Positions 1-8,031 of a stretch of DNA of 64,000 nt are shown here, in pieces. The position numbers and the translations under genes were made by a program. The notes under the pieces were generated by a model. That model ran no database searches. It was not told the DNA's origin and worked only from the letters and a program-made list of their open reading frames with translations. The DNA comes from Halomarina oriensis (GTDB taxonomy: Archaea > Halobacteriota > Halobacteria > Halobacteriales > Haloarculaceae), in the NCBI RefSeq assembly GCF_009791395.1, contig NZ_WSZK01000023.1:130899-194898 (forward strand), given 5' to 3'. The first letter of the stretch is position 1. Every line of letters begins with the position of its first letter.

Positions 1-1
1 C

Positions 2-1030
2 TCGAACGTGGACGACGAGGTGGACGCGGGCGAGAGCCTCCGTGTACAGGTCCACGAGGCGACCGCTCCGTGGAGCGACGACCGGCCGGTCTGTACGACC
101 GGCCTCACCGTCGAGGGCGAACTCGCCAGGCTCGTCCGCGGCGAGGGCGGCGGGACCACGGGCGGCGTCGAACTCGCCTCCCTGTTGCCGACGGACCCCC
201 GCGACGGCTGGACGATTCGGTGGGACGGCCGGGCCGACGAGGCGGACCTCGACGCGCTGACGGCGACCGTCGAGCGCCTCAACGAGCGAGCCGCGGTCCT
301 CGATGCACTCCCGGAAGCGACCGAAGACGCGGCCCCCGCTCGGTTGACCGACGGTCGGGCGACGACGTGGGTCTGGTTCGGCCGCGAGTCCCGGTTCGCC
401 CTCGACGACCTGCGCCGCGAGGTGACGCCGACGATGGCCGGCCACCACCGCGCGAAGGCCGCGACGAACGCCGCGAGCGCCGCCGTCGACTTCGCGGAGG
501 CGGTCTGTGCCGACGCCGACGGGGGCGGTGAGTTCCCGTTCGCCGCGCTCACCCGACAGTTCGGTCCCCGCGAGGGCGACGGACTGGCGCTCGGCCACGG
601 CAAGCCGTCGGGCCGACTCATCCTCCTCGGACGCGGCGAGGTGACCGAGTACGACCCGGTCGGGAGGCTGACGCTCGAACGCGGGATGACGCCGGGCGGC
701 ACCTACGACGCGCTGGGTGTCGAACGGCGGGCCGGCGACGTGGCCGTCACGAAGCTTCAGGAGGGTCGGTGGTGGTACCCGACCGTCTACCGCGGCAGCG
801 ACGGCGAGCGTCGCGGGACGTACGTCAACGTCTGTACGCCGGTCGAACTGTTCCCCGACGTGGCCCGCTACGTCGACCTGCACGTCGACGTGGTGAAACA
901 CGCCGACGGTCGGGTCGAGCGGGTCGACGACGACGAACTGGACGAGGCGGTGGCCGCGGGCGAGGTCCCCGAACCGCTCGCCGAGAAGGCCCGCGCGGTG
1001 GCGAGCGCCGTCGAGAGCGCACTGCGCTGA
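2..1030 (+). CDS. FAU-1 type ribonuclease / RNA-binding protein (5' end outside the window)
   Basis: The frame is open to the window edge, so the true start lies upstream; an internal GTG at 8 is probably not the start. The visible part begins in what looks like the tail of an S1-like (RNase E/G-type) domain. It continues through a middle region with WVWFGRESRFALD and ends in a DUF402-like domain (GRWWYPTVYRG, then VDLHVDVVKH) in the last 90 residues. This arrangement matches archaeal FAU-1 proteins. Family knowledge: FAU-1 is an RNase E/G homologue that binds AU-rich RNA and, in Pyrococcus, processes pre-5S rRNA. The identification rests on my recall of the family's conserved blocks. It ends just before a convergent gene. 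Confidence 0.85.
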   Translation, partial: SNVDDEVDAGESLRVQVHEATAPWSDDRPVCTTGLTVEGELARLVRGEGGGTTGGVELASLLPTDPRDGWTIRWDGRADEADLDALTATVERLNERAAVLDALPEATEDAAPARLTDGRATTWVWFGRESRFALDDLRREVTPTMAGHHRAKAATNAASAAVDFAEAVCADADGGGEFPFAALTRQFGPREGDGLALGHGKPSGRLILLGRGEVTEYDPVGRLTLERGMTPGGTYDALGVERRAGDVAVTKLQEGRWWYPTVYRGSDGERRGTYVNVCTPVELFPDVARYVDLHVDVVKHADGRVERVDDDELDEAVAAGEVPEPLAEKARAVASAVESALR

Positions 1031-1036
1031 GTTCGC

Positions 1037-2539
1037 TCACCCCTCGTCGTCTCGCTTTCCGAGCAGTCGCCACGCGGCGAGACCGGTTCCCGCGATTCCG
1101 GCGACGACGCCGAATCCGGGGCCGAAGCCCGACGATTCGTCGGTCGTCTCCGCCCCGGTGGTGGTAACCGTCTCGGACGAGTACGTCGGCGGCGGCGGAT
1201 AGGGCGTTACGGAGCCGTCGTCCGTCGTTCCGTCGTCCGTCGCCACCGGCGTCTGCGTCCGCGTCGACTGCTCGTCGGCGGGCGCGTCGGGGAAGACCAC
1301 GAGCCCCTCGAACTGTCCGGGATTGCTCCGGTGGTTCTCGGCGGCCCCGACGAACGTCTCGCCGGGCGTGAGCGCCTGTGCGGTCCAGAAGCTCATCGCC
1401 TCGCGGTCGGCCCACTCCCGCAGGACGCCGGGACGGGCGGGGTCGCTCACGTCGAACACCTTCACGCCGCCGCGGTACCAGGAGGTGTAGAGACGGTCCC
1501 CCGCGAAGTCGAAGTTGTGCGAGGTGGTCCAGACGCCGCCGAGCGTCGGGTCGTCGGACGGTGGTGGGGTGATGGTCGACAGTTCCCGCGGACTCGCCGG
1601 GTCGGAGATGTCGTAGAGCGTGACGCCGCCCGGCCCGCCGACGGCGTCGTCGGGGTCGACGTCCCACGACTCGACGCCCACGCCGAGCAGCGAGGCGTCG
1701 TCGTTCACGGCGACGTAGTGGCTGTTGCCCGGTGGCTGGTAGTTCTCGGCCTGCGCCTCCCCCTGGGAGAGTCCGCTGAGGTCGGCGGGGTCGTACGGGC
1801 CGACACGCGAGACGACCGACGGCGAGGCGGGGTCGCTCACGTCGAGCAGCCACGTCCCGGCGTCCCAGTACGCGAGGTAGGCGACGCCGTCCTGGACGTA
1901 CAGGTCGTGGAGCGGTCGGAGGCCGGTGAAGACGTCACCCCACGCCGGGTCCGCGTCGACCGGCGACCAGCGACCGAGTTCCTCGCCGCCCTCGACGTCG
2001 ATGGCGACGAGTTCGTTCTCGCTCTCCGTGCCGTTCGCGTAGTTGTTCGGCCGGTAGGCGACGCCGTCCGCGAGGAAGACGTTGTGGTTCGCCGACTCGG
2101 TCTCGTAGACGCCGACCCGTTCGGGGCTGGCGGGGTCGGCCACGTCGTAGAGGACCAGCGCGTTCACCGCGTCCTGCCGGCCGTTCGCGGGGCCGGCGAC
2201 GAGCAGGCGGTCGTCCTCGACCTTGACGTCCCACACCTGCTGGAGCGGGCCGTTCTCGCGGCCCGTGAGGAGACCCCGCTCCTCGGCGAGCAGCGAGGGA
2301 GAGGCCGGGTCGCTCACGTCGACGGTGGCGAACCCGTCCGTGACGGCGAGATACGCCACGTCACCCGAGACGACGGCTTCGGTGGTGCCGTCGACGGCGA
2401 GGCGGCCGAGCGGACCGTAGTCGTCCTGTGCTGGCGTCGCCACGGCGACGTCGGCGAGCGTAGAGAGGGCGGGAAGCGTCGCCACAGCGCCGAGCGACCG
2501 GAGGACGGTGCGACGACTGTGACCGTCGGAGGACTCCAT
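1037..2539 (-). CDS. LVIVD-type beta-propeller surface protein with Tat signal and PGF-CTERM anchor
   Basis: 500 residues. The N-terminus has a twin-arginine signal (SRRTVLRSLG, Arg9-Arg10) and a hydrophobic stretch, so folded export by Tat is expected. The body is a series of about 45-residue repeats containing VSDPASP (xVDVSDPASPxxL), the hallmark of LVIVD propeller blades. The C-terminus has a Thr/Ser/Pro-rich linker followed by GFGPGFG, a short hydrophobic helix and basic residues. That is the haloarchaeal PGF-CTERM sorting signal, normally processed by the archaeosortase ArtA and replaced by a lipid anchor. Inferred: a surface protein of unknown ligand. It converges on the FAU-1 gene with a 6-base gap. 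Confidence 0.85.
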   Translation of the reverse strand: MESSDGHSRRTVLRSLGAVATLPALSTLADVAVATPAQDDYGPLGRLAVDGTTEAVVSGDVAYLAVTDGFATVDVSDPASPSLLAEERGLLTGRENGPLQQVWDVKVEDDRLLVAGPANGRQDAVNALVLYDVADPASPERVGVYETESANHNVFLADGVAYRPNNYANGTESENELVAIDVEGGEELGRWSPVDADPAWGDVFTGLRPLHDLYVQDGVAYLAYWDAGTWLLDVSDPASPSVVSRVGPYDPADLSGLSQGEAQAENYQPPGNSHYVAVNDDASLLGVGVESWDVDPDDAVGGPGGVTLYDISDPASPRELSTITPPPSDDPTLGGVWTTSHNFDFAGDRLYTSWYRGGVKVFDVSDPARPGVLREWADREAMSFWTAQALTPGETFVGAAENHRSNPGQFEGLVVFPDAPADEQSTRTQTPVATDDGTTDDGSVTPYPPPPTYSSETVTTTGAETTDESSGFGPGFGVVAGIAGTGLAAWRLLGKRDDEG

Positions 2540-2625
2540 GCTCGGTGTCGGCAGTCGTCCCGTGTATCAGTTGTGGTCGTGAGACTGCCAGGTTCGAGAG
2601 CGACACGGGAGCGTCGAGGAGTGCC

Positions 2626-3588
2626 TCAGGAGTGACGGCGGCGCTCGCCCGTCCCGCCGGTGAGTGCGCTGGCGAGCGCTCCCTTGACGACCACCTCGTC
2701 GCCGAGCGTCGTCAGTTCGACGTCGGGGACGTTGACGAGCAGGTGGTCGTCGAGGCGCTCGCGGATGGGGTCGAGGATGGTGTCGGGGTTGTGCAGCGCG
2801 ACGGACCCGCCGAGGTAGACGACGATGGGGGCGTAGGCGTGGCAGACGTTCGCGATGCCCTGCGTGTTCCAGTCGGCGACCCGTTCGAGCGTGCGGTGAG
2901 CCAGCGGGTCGGTCTGGTCCGCGAAGACGTCCTCGGCGCGCAGGTCGGCCATCGGGAGGTCAGTCGAGATGTCCTCGCGTTCGGCGAGGTGCTGGGCGTA
3001 CCGGGGGATGTTGTTGCCCGAGCAGTACGCCTCCCAGTGCCCCGGCGAGCCACAGCCACAGGTCATGTGGCCGTGCGGGTCGAGCGTCATGTGTCCCACC
3101 TCGCCGGCGTTGCCGTCCCAGCCGTTGAGGACGTTGCCGTCGACGGCGACGCCCGCCCCGATACCGGTCGACATCGTGAGGTAGACCACGTCGTCGGGAG
3201 TTCGTGGGCCGTAGAACCGTTCGCCGATGAGTCCGGCGATGGTGTCGTTGTGGAGGAACACGTCCTCGCTGTCGACGAGGTTCTCGACCGGCCCGGTCAG
3301 GGGGATGCGGTCGATGCTGTCCGGGAGGTTCGCCGGCTGTTCGACCGTGCCCGCCGCGAGGTCGAGCGGCCCGATGGAGGCGATGCCCGCCGCGGTGATG
3401 CGGTGGGGCTGGACGTCCGCGTCCGAACACGCCTCCCGAATCGTGGCGAGGACGGCTTCGGTGACCGCGATACCCGACGGTCCGGTGGGTGTCGAACGTC
3501 GTGCGCTGCCGACCACCTCCCCCTGGGCGTCGGCGACGACGCTGCGGACGTTCGTCGCCCCCAGGTCGACGCCCACGTAGTAGGCCAT
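2626..3588 (-). CDS. ROK-family sugar kinase (glucokinase-like)
   Basis: 320 residues from the ATG at 3588; a frame extension of 13 codons upstream is discarded because a TATA box lies 25-32 bases before this ATG. The N-terminal phosphate-binding loop is VGVDLGATNVRS. The ROK signature is GWDGNAGEVGHM followed by the zinc-binding CGCGSPGHWE (Cys-x-Cys-x(4)-His with a further Cys at CSGNN). The catalytic base is probably the Asp of HNDT. Family: ATP-dependent phosphorylation of hexoses such as glucose, or of N-acetyl sugars; the exact substrate cannot be read from sequence. It is divergent from an SDR gene, and no sugar transporter is adjacent. Confidence 0.88.
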   Translation of the reverse strand: MAYYVGVDLGATNVRSVVADAQGEVVGSARRSTPTGPSGIAVTEAVLATIREACSDADVQPHRITAAGIASIGPLDLAAGTVEQPANLPDSIDRIPLTGPVENLVDSEDVFLHNDTIAGLIGERFYGPRTPDDVVYLTMSTGIGAGVAVDGNVLNGWDGNAGEVGHMTLDPHGHMTCGCGSPGHWEAYCSGNNIPRYAQHLAEREDISTDLPMADLRAEDVFADQTDPLAHRTLERVADWNTQGIANVCHAYAPIVVYLGGSVALHNPDTILDPIRERLDDHLLVNVPDVELTTLGDEVVVKGALASALTGGTGERRRHS

Positions 3589-3612
3589 TGTCCCTACCAC
3601 CAACGTCACACC

Positions 3613-3620
3613 AGATAAAT
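3613..3620 (-). promoter_or_regulatory. TATA box of the ROK kinase gene
   Basis: On the minus strand this reads ATTTATCT, close to the haloarchaeal TATA consensus. It ends 25 bases before the ATG at 3588, which implies a leaderless or nearly leaderless transcript and fixes the start codon choice. Confidence 0.5.
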
Positions 3621-3757
3621 CCTCCACACATTACCTCGGTTCCGGGTAAACGTTTCAGCGAGCGACCCGGCAGAACGGACCGTGTGGTCCGTCGTGAGAC
3701 TCCGGACCCGCCCGCCGCAACCGTCGTCGCTTTGCCGTGAACGCCCGGACGTTCGGT

Positions 3758-4495
3758 ATGATTCGACCCGACCTCGACGGGCGCGTGGCGCTCGTCACCG
3801 GGAGTGCGAAGGGACTGGGCGCGGCGCTCACCGACTCGCTGGCCGAGTGCGGTGCGGACGTGGCCGTCCACTACAACACGAGCGACGACGAAGCACGGGA
3901 GGTGGCCGCGACGGCCCGTCGACACGGCGTCGAGACGGCCGTCGTCGGCGGTGACGTCACCGACCCCGAGAGCGTCGACGACCTGTTCGCCGCCGTCGAG
4001 GCCGACCTCGGGAGCGTCGACGTGCTGGTCAACAACGTCGGCGCGTTCGCCCCCTCCCACTGGGAGGCCATCGAGTGGGACCGCTGGCAGACGGTCGTGG
4101 CGACGAACTTCGACGGGACCGTCCTCTGCTCGAAGCGCGCGCTCGGCCCGATGCGCGAGGCCGAGTGGGGCCGTATCGTCAACGTCGGCTACGCCTCCGC
4201 GGAGAAGGGTCTCGTGGACCCGAAGAACTTCCCGTACTTCGTGGCGAAAGCCGGCGTCCTGATGTTCACGCGGATGCTCGCCGCCGATACGCAGGACGAC
4301 GGCGTCACCGTCAACGCCGTCTCACCGTACGTCGTCGAGAACTCCGACGAGTTCCCCGACGACGCGCCACGCGGCCGGTGGGCGACCTACGACGACCTCG
4401 CGCAGGCGGTGCGGTTCTTCTGTGACGAGGACTCCGAGTACATCTCCGGGGAGAACGTCGAAGTCGACGGTGGATGGCTCCCCGAGGACGTGTGA
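3758..4495 (+). CDS. Short-chain dehydrogenase/reductase (SDR, FabG-like)
   Basis: 245 residues from the ATG at 3758; a GTG at 3737 would add seven residues. A classical SDR: cofactor loop TGSAKGLG at residues 14-21, NNVGA after strand 4, and a catalytic triad readable as Ser in YASAEK, 13 residues before Tyr of the YFVAK (Tyr-x3-Lys) motif. The C-terminus has the usual SGENVEVDGGW, typical of 3-oxoacyl-ACP-reductase-like enzymes. The loop Ser-Ala-Lys rather than an acidic residue after the first strand suggests NADP(H). Substrate unknown; FabG-like enzymes of haloarchaea act on acetoacetyl-CoA, sugars or alcohols. The gene stands alone, divergent from the ROK kinase. Confidence 0.88.
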   Translation: MIRPDLDGRVALVTGSAKGLGAALTDSLAECGADVAVHYNTSDDEAREVAATARRHGVETAVVGGDVTDPESVDDLFAAVEADLGSVDVLVNNVGAFAPSHWEAIEWDRWQTVVATNFDGTVLCSKRALGPMREAEWGRIVNVGYASAEKGLVDPKNFPYFVAKAGVLMFTRMLAADTQDDGVTVNAVSPYVVENSDEFPDDAPRGRWATYDDLAQAVRFFCDEDSEYISGENVEVDGGWLPEDV

Positions 4496-4542
4496 GACCG
4501 AAGCCGTGAGCGAGGAGAGCATCGACCTACCGCGTCGGCGAC

Positions 4543-4743
4543 TCAGGCCGTCTCCTTCGGTTCGGACTGCTCGCCGGCGCGTTTGAGAATCTGCGGGACG
4601 ACGGTGACTTCGAGCGCCGCCATCACGACGACGACGTACCGGGCCGTTCCATCGAGGAACTGGAACGCGACGAACAGGAGGACGGCGGCGCTCAGCAGGC
4701 CCATCCCGTAGTGCACGACGGGCTTCTGGAGGGGGTTGCTCAT
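4543..4743 (-). CDS. Small two-helix membrane protein
   Basis: 66 residues, ATG at 4743. Two hydrophobic segments (about residues 13-30 and 36-50) are joined by a short polar turn (DGTAR), and the C-terminus is charged (KRAGEQSEPKETA). No cysteine or obvious catalytic residue. I recognise no family beyond small haloarchaeal membrane proteins. The gene lies between the SDR gene, which converges on it, and a flippase-like gene transcribed in the same direction about 95 bases upstream. Codon use matches its neighbours, which supports a real gene. Confidence 0.6.
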   Translation of the reverse strand: MSNPLQKPVVHYGMGLLSAAVLLFVAFQFLDGTARYVVVVMAALEVTVVPQILKRAGEQSEPKETA

Positions 4744-4837
4744 ACACGAGACGGTTCGAGAGGAGTGACTTATCTGTTGGCATGTCGAACCTCCGGCGAA
4801 CCGTCGCCCGAAGCCGAGGCCCGGAGAGACGGTGCGG

Positions 4838-5872
4838 TCACGCCGCCTGTTCGGCGACGGAGCCGCGTGCGGCGCTGATGGCGTCACGTCCACCGAGCGC
4901 GAGCGTCGCCAGTCCGCCGACGGGGAGCGGTGCCCAGAACGTCGCGGTCCGGTAGAGGAGGACGGCCGCCGACGCCGGGGGCACCGCGACGCCCGCGAAC
5001 GAGACGAGGAGGCCGATGAGCGCCGCTTCGACGCCCGCGGTGCCGCCGGGCGAGGGGACGAGCGTCCCGACGCCGGCCAGCGGGAGGACGCCGAGGACGA
5101 GCGGGAAGGCGACGGCGGTTCCGACGGCGTCGAGTGCCAGCCAGAGGCAGGCCGCGGCGGCGACCTGTCCGACGGCGACGAACAGGACGACGCTGGCGAG
5201 GCGGCGAGGCGAGCGGGCGACGAGTTCGACGGACTCGACGACCCGTTCGACGCGGTCGGTGACGGCCGCCGTCGAGGGCGGCGTCTTCGAGGGGACGACC
5301 CGGCAGACGAGGCGGACCGGGACCGCGACGACGCGACCGGCGACACCGACGAGGCGGTCGCGCACCTGCCACGCGCCGCCCGCGAGGACGGCGATGACCG
5401 GGAGCGCCAGGAGCATGCGCGGGTCGGCACGGACGCTGCCGCCGAGACCGGCGAGGGCGAGCGAGAGGCCGACGACGCTCACCACGGCGTCGACGGTGAC
5501 GACGGCGGCGAGACTCTCCTCGTAGCCCGTGTCGGTCGCCGAGGAGACGAGCAGGCCGCTGACGGGGCCGGCGGCGGCCTTCCCGAACGGGGCGAGACAG
5601 CCGACGAACGTCGTCGCCAGGAAGACACCGATAGCCCGAAGCCGCCCGACGCGGGTTCCGAGCACGTCGAGGACGCCACGGAGCGCGATTCCCCGGCAGG
5701 CGAAGGCGACGAACGCCAGTGCGAGCATCGTGCCGACGGTCCGCACGTCGACGCCCGACGGGAGCGAGACGGGGCCGGCGCTCGCCAGCACGACCGCTGC
5801 GAGTGCGACGACCCCGACCGCCGCGAGTCGCTTGCCACCGACACCACCGAACCGGTTCTCCAACGTCCTCAT
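4838..5872 (-). CDS. Flippase-like integral membrane protein (UPF0104 / LPG-synthase TM family)
   Basis: 344 residues from the ATG at 5872 (MRTLENRFG); an upstream in-frame ATG would add 16 unlikely residues. About eight transmembrane segments are visible. The blocks FVGCLAPFGKAAAGP, LLVSSATDTGYEESLAAVV and LVPSPGGTAGVEAAL are those of the YbhN/AglD-C-terminal (LPG_synthase_TM) superfamily, where the PSPGG-x-G-x-EA element near the C-terminus is characteristic. Members include bacterial MprF flippase domains and haloarchaeal proteins of unknown role. It lacks a soluble glycosyltransferase or synthetase domain, so it is a stand-alone flippase-type protein. Lipid substrate not known. Confidence 0.75.
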   Translation of the reverse strand: MRTLENRFGGVGGKRLAAVGVVALAAVVLASAGPVSLPSGVDVRTVGTMLALAFVAFACRGIALRGVLDVLGTRVGRLRAIGVFLATTFVGCLAPFGKAAAGPVSGLLVSSATDTGYEESLAAVVTVDAVVSVVGLSLALAGLGGSVRADPRMLLALPVIAVLAGGAWQVRDRLVGVAGRVVAVPVRLVCRVVPSKTPPSTAAVTDRVERVVESVELVARSPRRLASVVLFVAVGQVAAAACLWLALDAVGTAVAFPLVLGVLPLAGVGTLVPSPGGTAGVEAALIGLLVSFAGVAVPPASAAVLLYRTATFWAPLPVGGLATLALGGRDAISAARGSVAEQAA

Positions 5873-5944
5873 GACTGTCAGATGGTCCGAAAGCCGTCGG
5901 CTAAGTGGCGGTGGCAACAAGCGTAGCCCCGGCGTATCAGGGGG

Positions 5945-6508
5945 CTACGTGCGTGCCCTGAAGCGCTCGACGGCGTCCGGGACGCGGCGTCGGACGAGCG
6001 CGTAACCCGCCCCGGCGACGAGCGAGGCGAGGACGACCCACCGGACCGTTCCCGTCGTGACGGTCCAGAGGCCGCCGGCGAGCAGTGCCGCCACGAGGAG
6101 GTCCTCGGGGGCACCGTCGTACCGGACCCACCGCCTGGCGACGAGCCACTCGCTCGTCGCGTGGCAGTAGACCGCCCGGTCGCTCGTGCGCTCCCAGCCA
6201 CGCCACCCCGCGTCACCCTCGGCCCAGTCGAGCAGTGGGTGGAGCGCGGCCGCGACACAGAACGTGGCCAGTGCGACCGACCAGGAGGCGGTGACGAGGA
6301 CGGCCAGCACGACCGCGGGGAGAGCGACGACCCACCCGTAGACGGGGAAGTGAAGCGTCCTGCGGTGGGTGCCGACCACGGCGTCGAGGTCCGGCGCGAG
6401 GCCGCCGAGCGCTCCGGCGACGAACGCGGACGTCGTGTGGGCCGGGGCGACGACGAGCGACACGCTGCCGACGGCGAGACCCACCAGCAGGTGTGTCGGA
6501 GCCATCAT
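5945..6508 (-). CDS. Membrane-bound metal-dependent hydrolase, YdjM/DUF457-like
   Basis: 187 residues, with alternative starts at 6508 and 6505. It begins APTHLLVGLAVG and continues with HTTSAFVAGALGGLAPDLD, then a second conserved part with TLHFPVYGW and LHPLLDW. The His/Asp residues in these membrane-proximal blocks (TH near residue 5, PDLD, HR, LHPLLD) are the presumed metal ligands of the YdjM-like family (inner-membrane metal-dependent hydrolases of undefined substrate). Four to five hydrophobic helices. Transcribed in the same direction as the flippase-like gene, with a 72-base gap. Confidence 0.65.
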   Translation of the reverse strand: MMAPTHLLVGLAVGSVSLVVAPAHTTSAFVAGALGGLAPDLDAVVGTHRRTLHFPVYGWVVALPAVVLAVLVTASWSVALATFCVAAALHPLLDWAEGDAGWRGWERTSDRAVYCHATSEWLVARRWVRYDGAPEDLLVAALLAGGLWTVTTGTVRWVVLASLVAGAGYALVRRRVPDAVERFRART

Positions 6509-6553
6509 CGGGTAGTGAGAGGAGTGCCGTCGGGATAATCTCCGCGACGCCGC

Positions 6554-6766
6554 TCACTCGTCGTCCGAGACACCCCGACTGAACGCCGCGCCGAGCGCCG
6601 CCCCGATGGCGACGCCGATGGGCAACCAGAGTCCGACATCGTCCGTAGCGACACCGAGCGCCACGCCGATACCGACACCGAGGGCGATACCGACACCGAT
6701 ACCCTGCGCGTTCATCTCGTTCGACTCGCCGTCCGCGTGGTCGTCGCCACCGGATTCGGTCGCCAT
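6554..6766 (-). CDS. Small glycine-zipper membrane protein
   Basis: 70 residues from the ATG at 6766. A polar acidic N-terminus (about 18 residues) is followed by two hydrophobic stretches in which Gly recurs every two to four residues (GIGVGIALGVGIGVALG, then PIGVAIGAALGAAF). This is a glycine-zipper pattern seen in many small haloarchaeal membrane proteins; it favours tight helix packing or oligomerisation. No enzymatic motif. Function unknown. Confidence 0.6.
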   Translation of the reverse strand: MATESGGDDHADGESNEMNAQGIGVGIALGVGIGVALGVATDDVGLWLPIGVAIGAALGAAFSRGVSDDE

Positions 6767-6811
6767 GCGCTCACTCGCGGAGACGAGGGCATAACTGTAT
6801 CCGTCGGTCGA

Positions 6812-7210
6812 CTACCGGGAGTCGGCGTCCCCCCGGTCGACCCGGAGGTAGGAGGTGCCGTTGCGGTAGTTGTAGCACTCGACGGCGAACGCGAGGACGC
6901 TGAGGACCGCGAACACCGCCGACAGTGGGCCGAACGCCGCGAACGACGGGTCGTACCCACTGGCGACGAAGAGGAGGCCGAAGACGACCACGGCGTGAGC
7001 GGCCGACGCGAGGTCGTACAGCGGGTGTTCGCGGACGGTGTCGAACACCCCGGTGAGCATGAAACCGACCGACAGTACGACCAGAGCGACGAGGACCGGT
7101 GTCGGCGAATCCGTCACGGAGAGGAGTGAGACGGCACCGAGACAGAACACGAGGGCGAGACCCCCGTGGACAGGACTGATACGGTCGCGGGTGGGGAGGG
7201 ACGGAGACAC
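6812..7210 (-). CDS. Hypothetical four-helix membrane protein
   Basis: 132 residues, read from a GTG at 7210. Four hydrophobic segments of about 20 residues are visible (around 17-31, 37-58, 68-84, 92-108), ending in a short tail with ECYNYRNGTSYLRVDRGD. I do not recognise the family. Codon usage and the tight spacing with neighbours support a real gene; the start is less certain because no ATG lies near the N-terminus. Confidence 0.5.
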   Translation of the reverse strand: MSPSLPTRDRISPVHGGLALVFCLGAVSLLSVTDSPTPVLVALVVLSVGFMLTGVFDTVREHPLYDLASAAHAVVVFGLLFVASGYDPSFAAFGPLSAVFAVLSVLAFAVECYNYRNGTSYLRVDRGDADSR

Positions 7211-7277
7211 GACGCGACGTCGTCACCGAGAGATATAAAATCCCCGCGAGGGCCTACACTGGCGACACCGACCCCGC

Positions 7278-7850
7278 TCAGTTCCCTTCGAGCGCGTCGA
7301 TGGCGCAGGCGGCGGCGACGATGGCCTCACGCGGGGCGTCGCCCGTGTCGCCGACGGTCACGTCGTAGACGTCGCGGAGGGAGAAGCGCTCCTTGATGGT
7401 GCCCATCGACCGCCCGTCGGGACCGCTGATGGAGTAGGTGTGCGGGAGCAGACCGGCGATGTCCGAGAGGGACTTCAGCGCCATGACCACCGTGCTCTCG
7501 GACTCGATGCGTGCCCACGGGTCGCCCTCTGGCGACCGGATGGTGTAGTTGTGTTTGAAGAAGGTGAACTCCTTCTCGACGACGGCGAACGTGTCGCCGG
7601 TTCGCTCGTCGACGAGGGCGTAGCTCCCGGCGATGTCGAGGACGTTCTTCGCTTTCAGGCGGAACAGCGTCTCCCCGTCGGGCGTCGTGAACGGGAAGTC
7701 CTCTTTCATCTTGAACAGCTTCTGTTTCCCCTTGAGGACGGTCTCTCCGGACCCGTCCTCGACGGCGTACTTGTTGCGAATCAGGCTCTGTCTGATGACG
7801 TAGTGGTCGTCGGTCAGGTCGATGCCACCGATGACGTCCTGTTGGCTCAT
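7278..7850 (-). CDS. LURP-one-related (LOR / tubby-like fold) protein
   Basis: 190 residues from the ATG at 7850. The protein is made of short beta strands with the pattern of the LOR family: [58 protein letters not shown], then [14 protein letters not shown]. The family shares the tubby/phospholipid-scramblase barrel fold and occurs in plants, bacteria and many haloarchaea; its role in archaea is unknown. No signal peptide or membrane segment, so cytoplasmic or peripheral. Read divergently from uvrA, 181 bases apart. Confidence 0.75.
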   Translation of the reverse strand: MSQQDVIGGIDLTDDHYVIRQSLIRNKYAVEDGSGETVLKGKQKLFKMKEDFPFTTPDGETLFRLKAKNVLDIAGSYALVDERTGDTFAVVEKEFTFFKHNYTIRSPEGDPWARIESESTVVMALKSLSDIAGLLPHTYSISGPDGRSMGTIKERFSLRDVYDVTVGDTGDAPREAIVAAACAIDALEGN

Positions 7851-8031
7851 GGACGACGGTACTCGCGTAGTCCCTATCAAGTCACCGACCGAGACAGTCG
7901 GTCGTCGGGACGACACGACAGGGCACAGAACCGCCCGATTCCGGCCGGGGACTCCGGTCCGGGGACTGTCAGCCGTCGAGTACGATTCCGTGACCGACAG
8001 GGTTTCAGGCGGCCCGCACCTGGCGCACGTA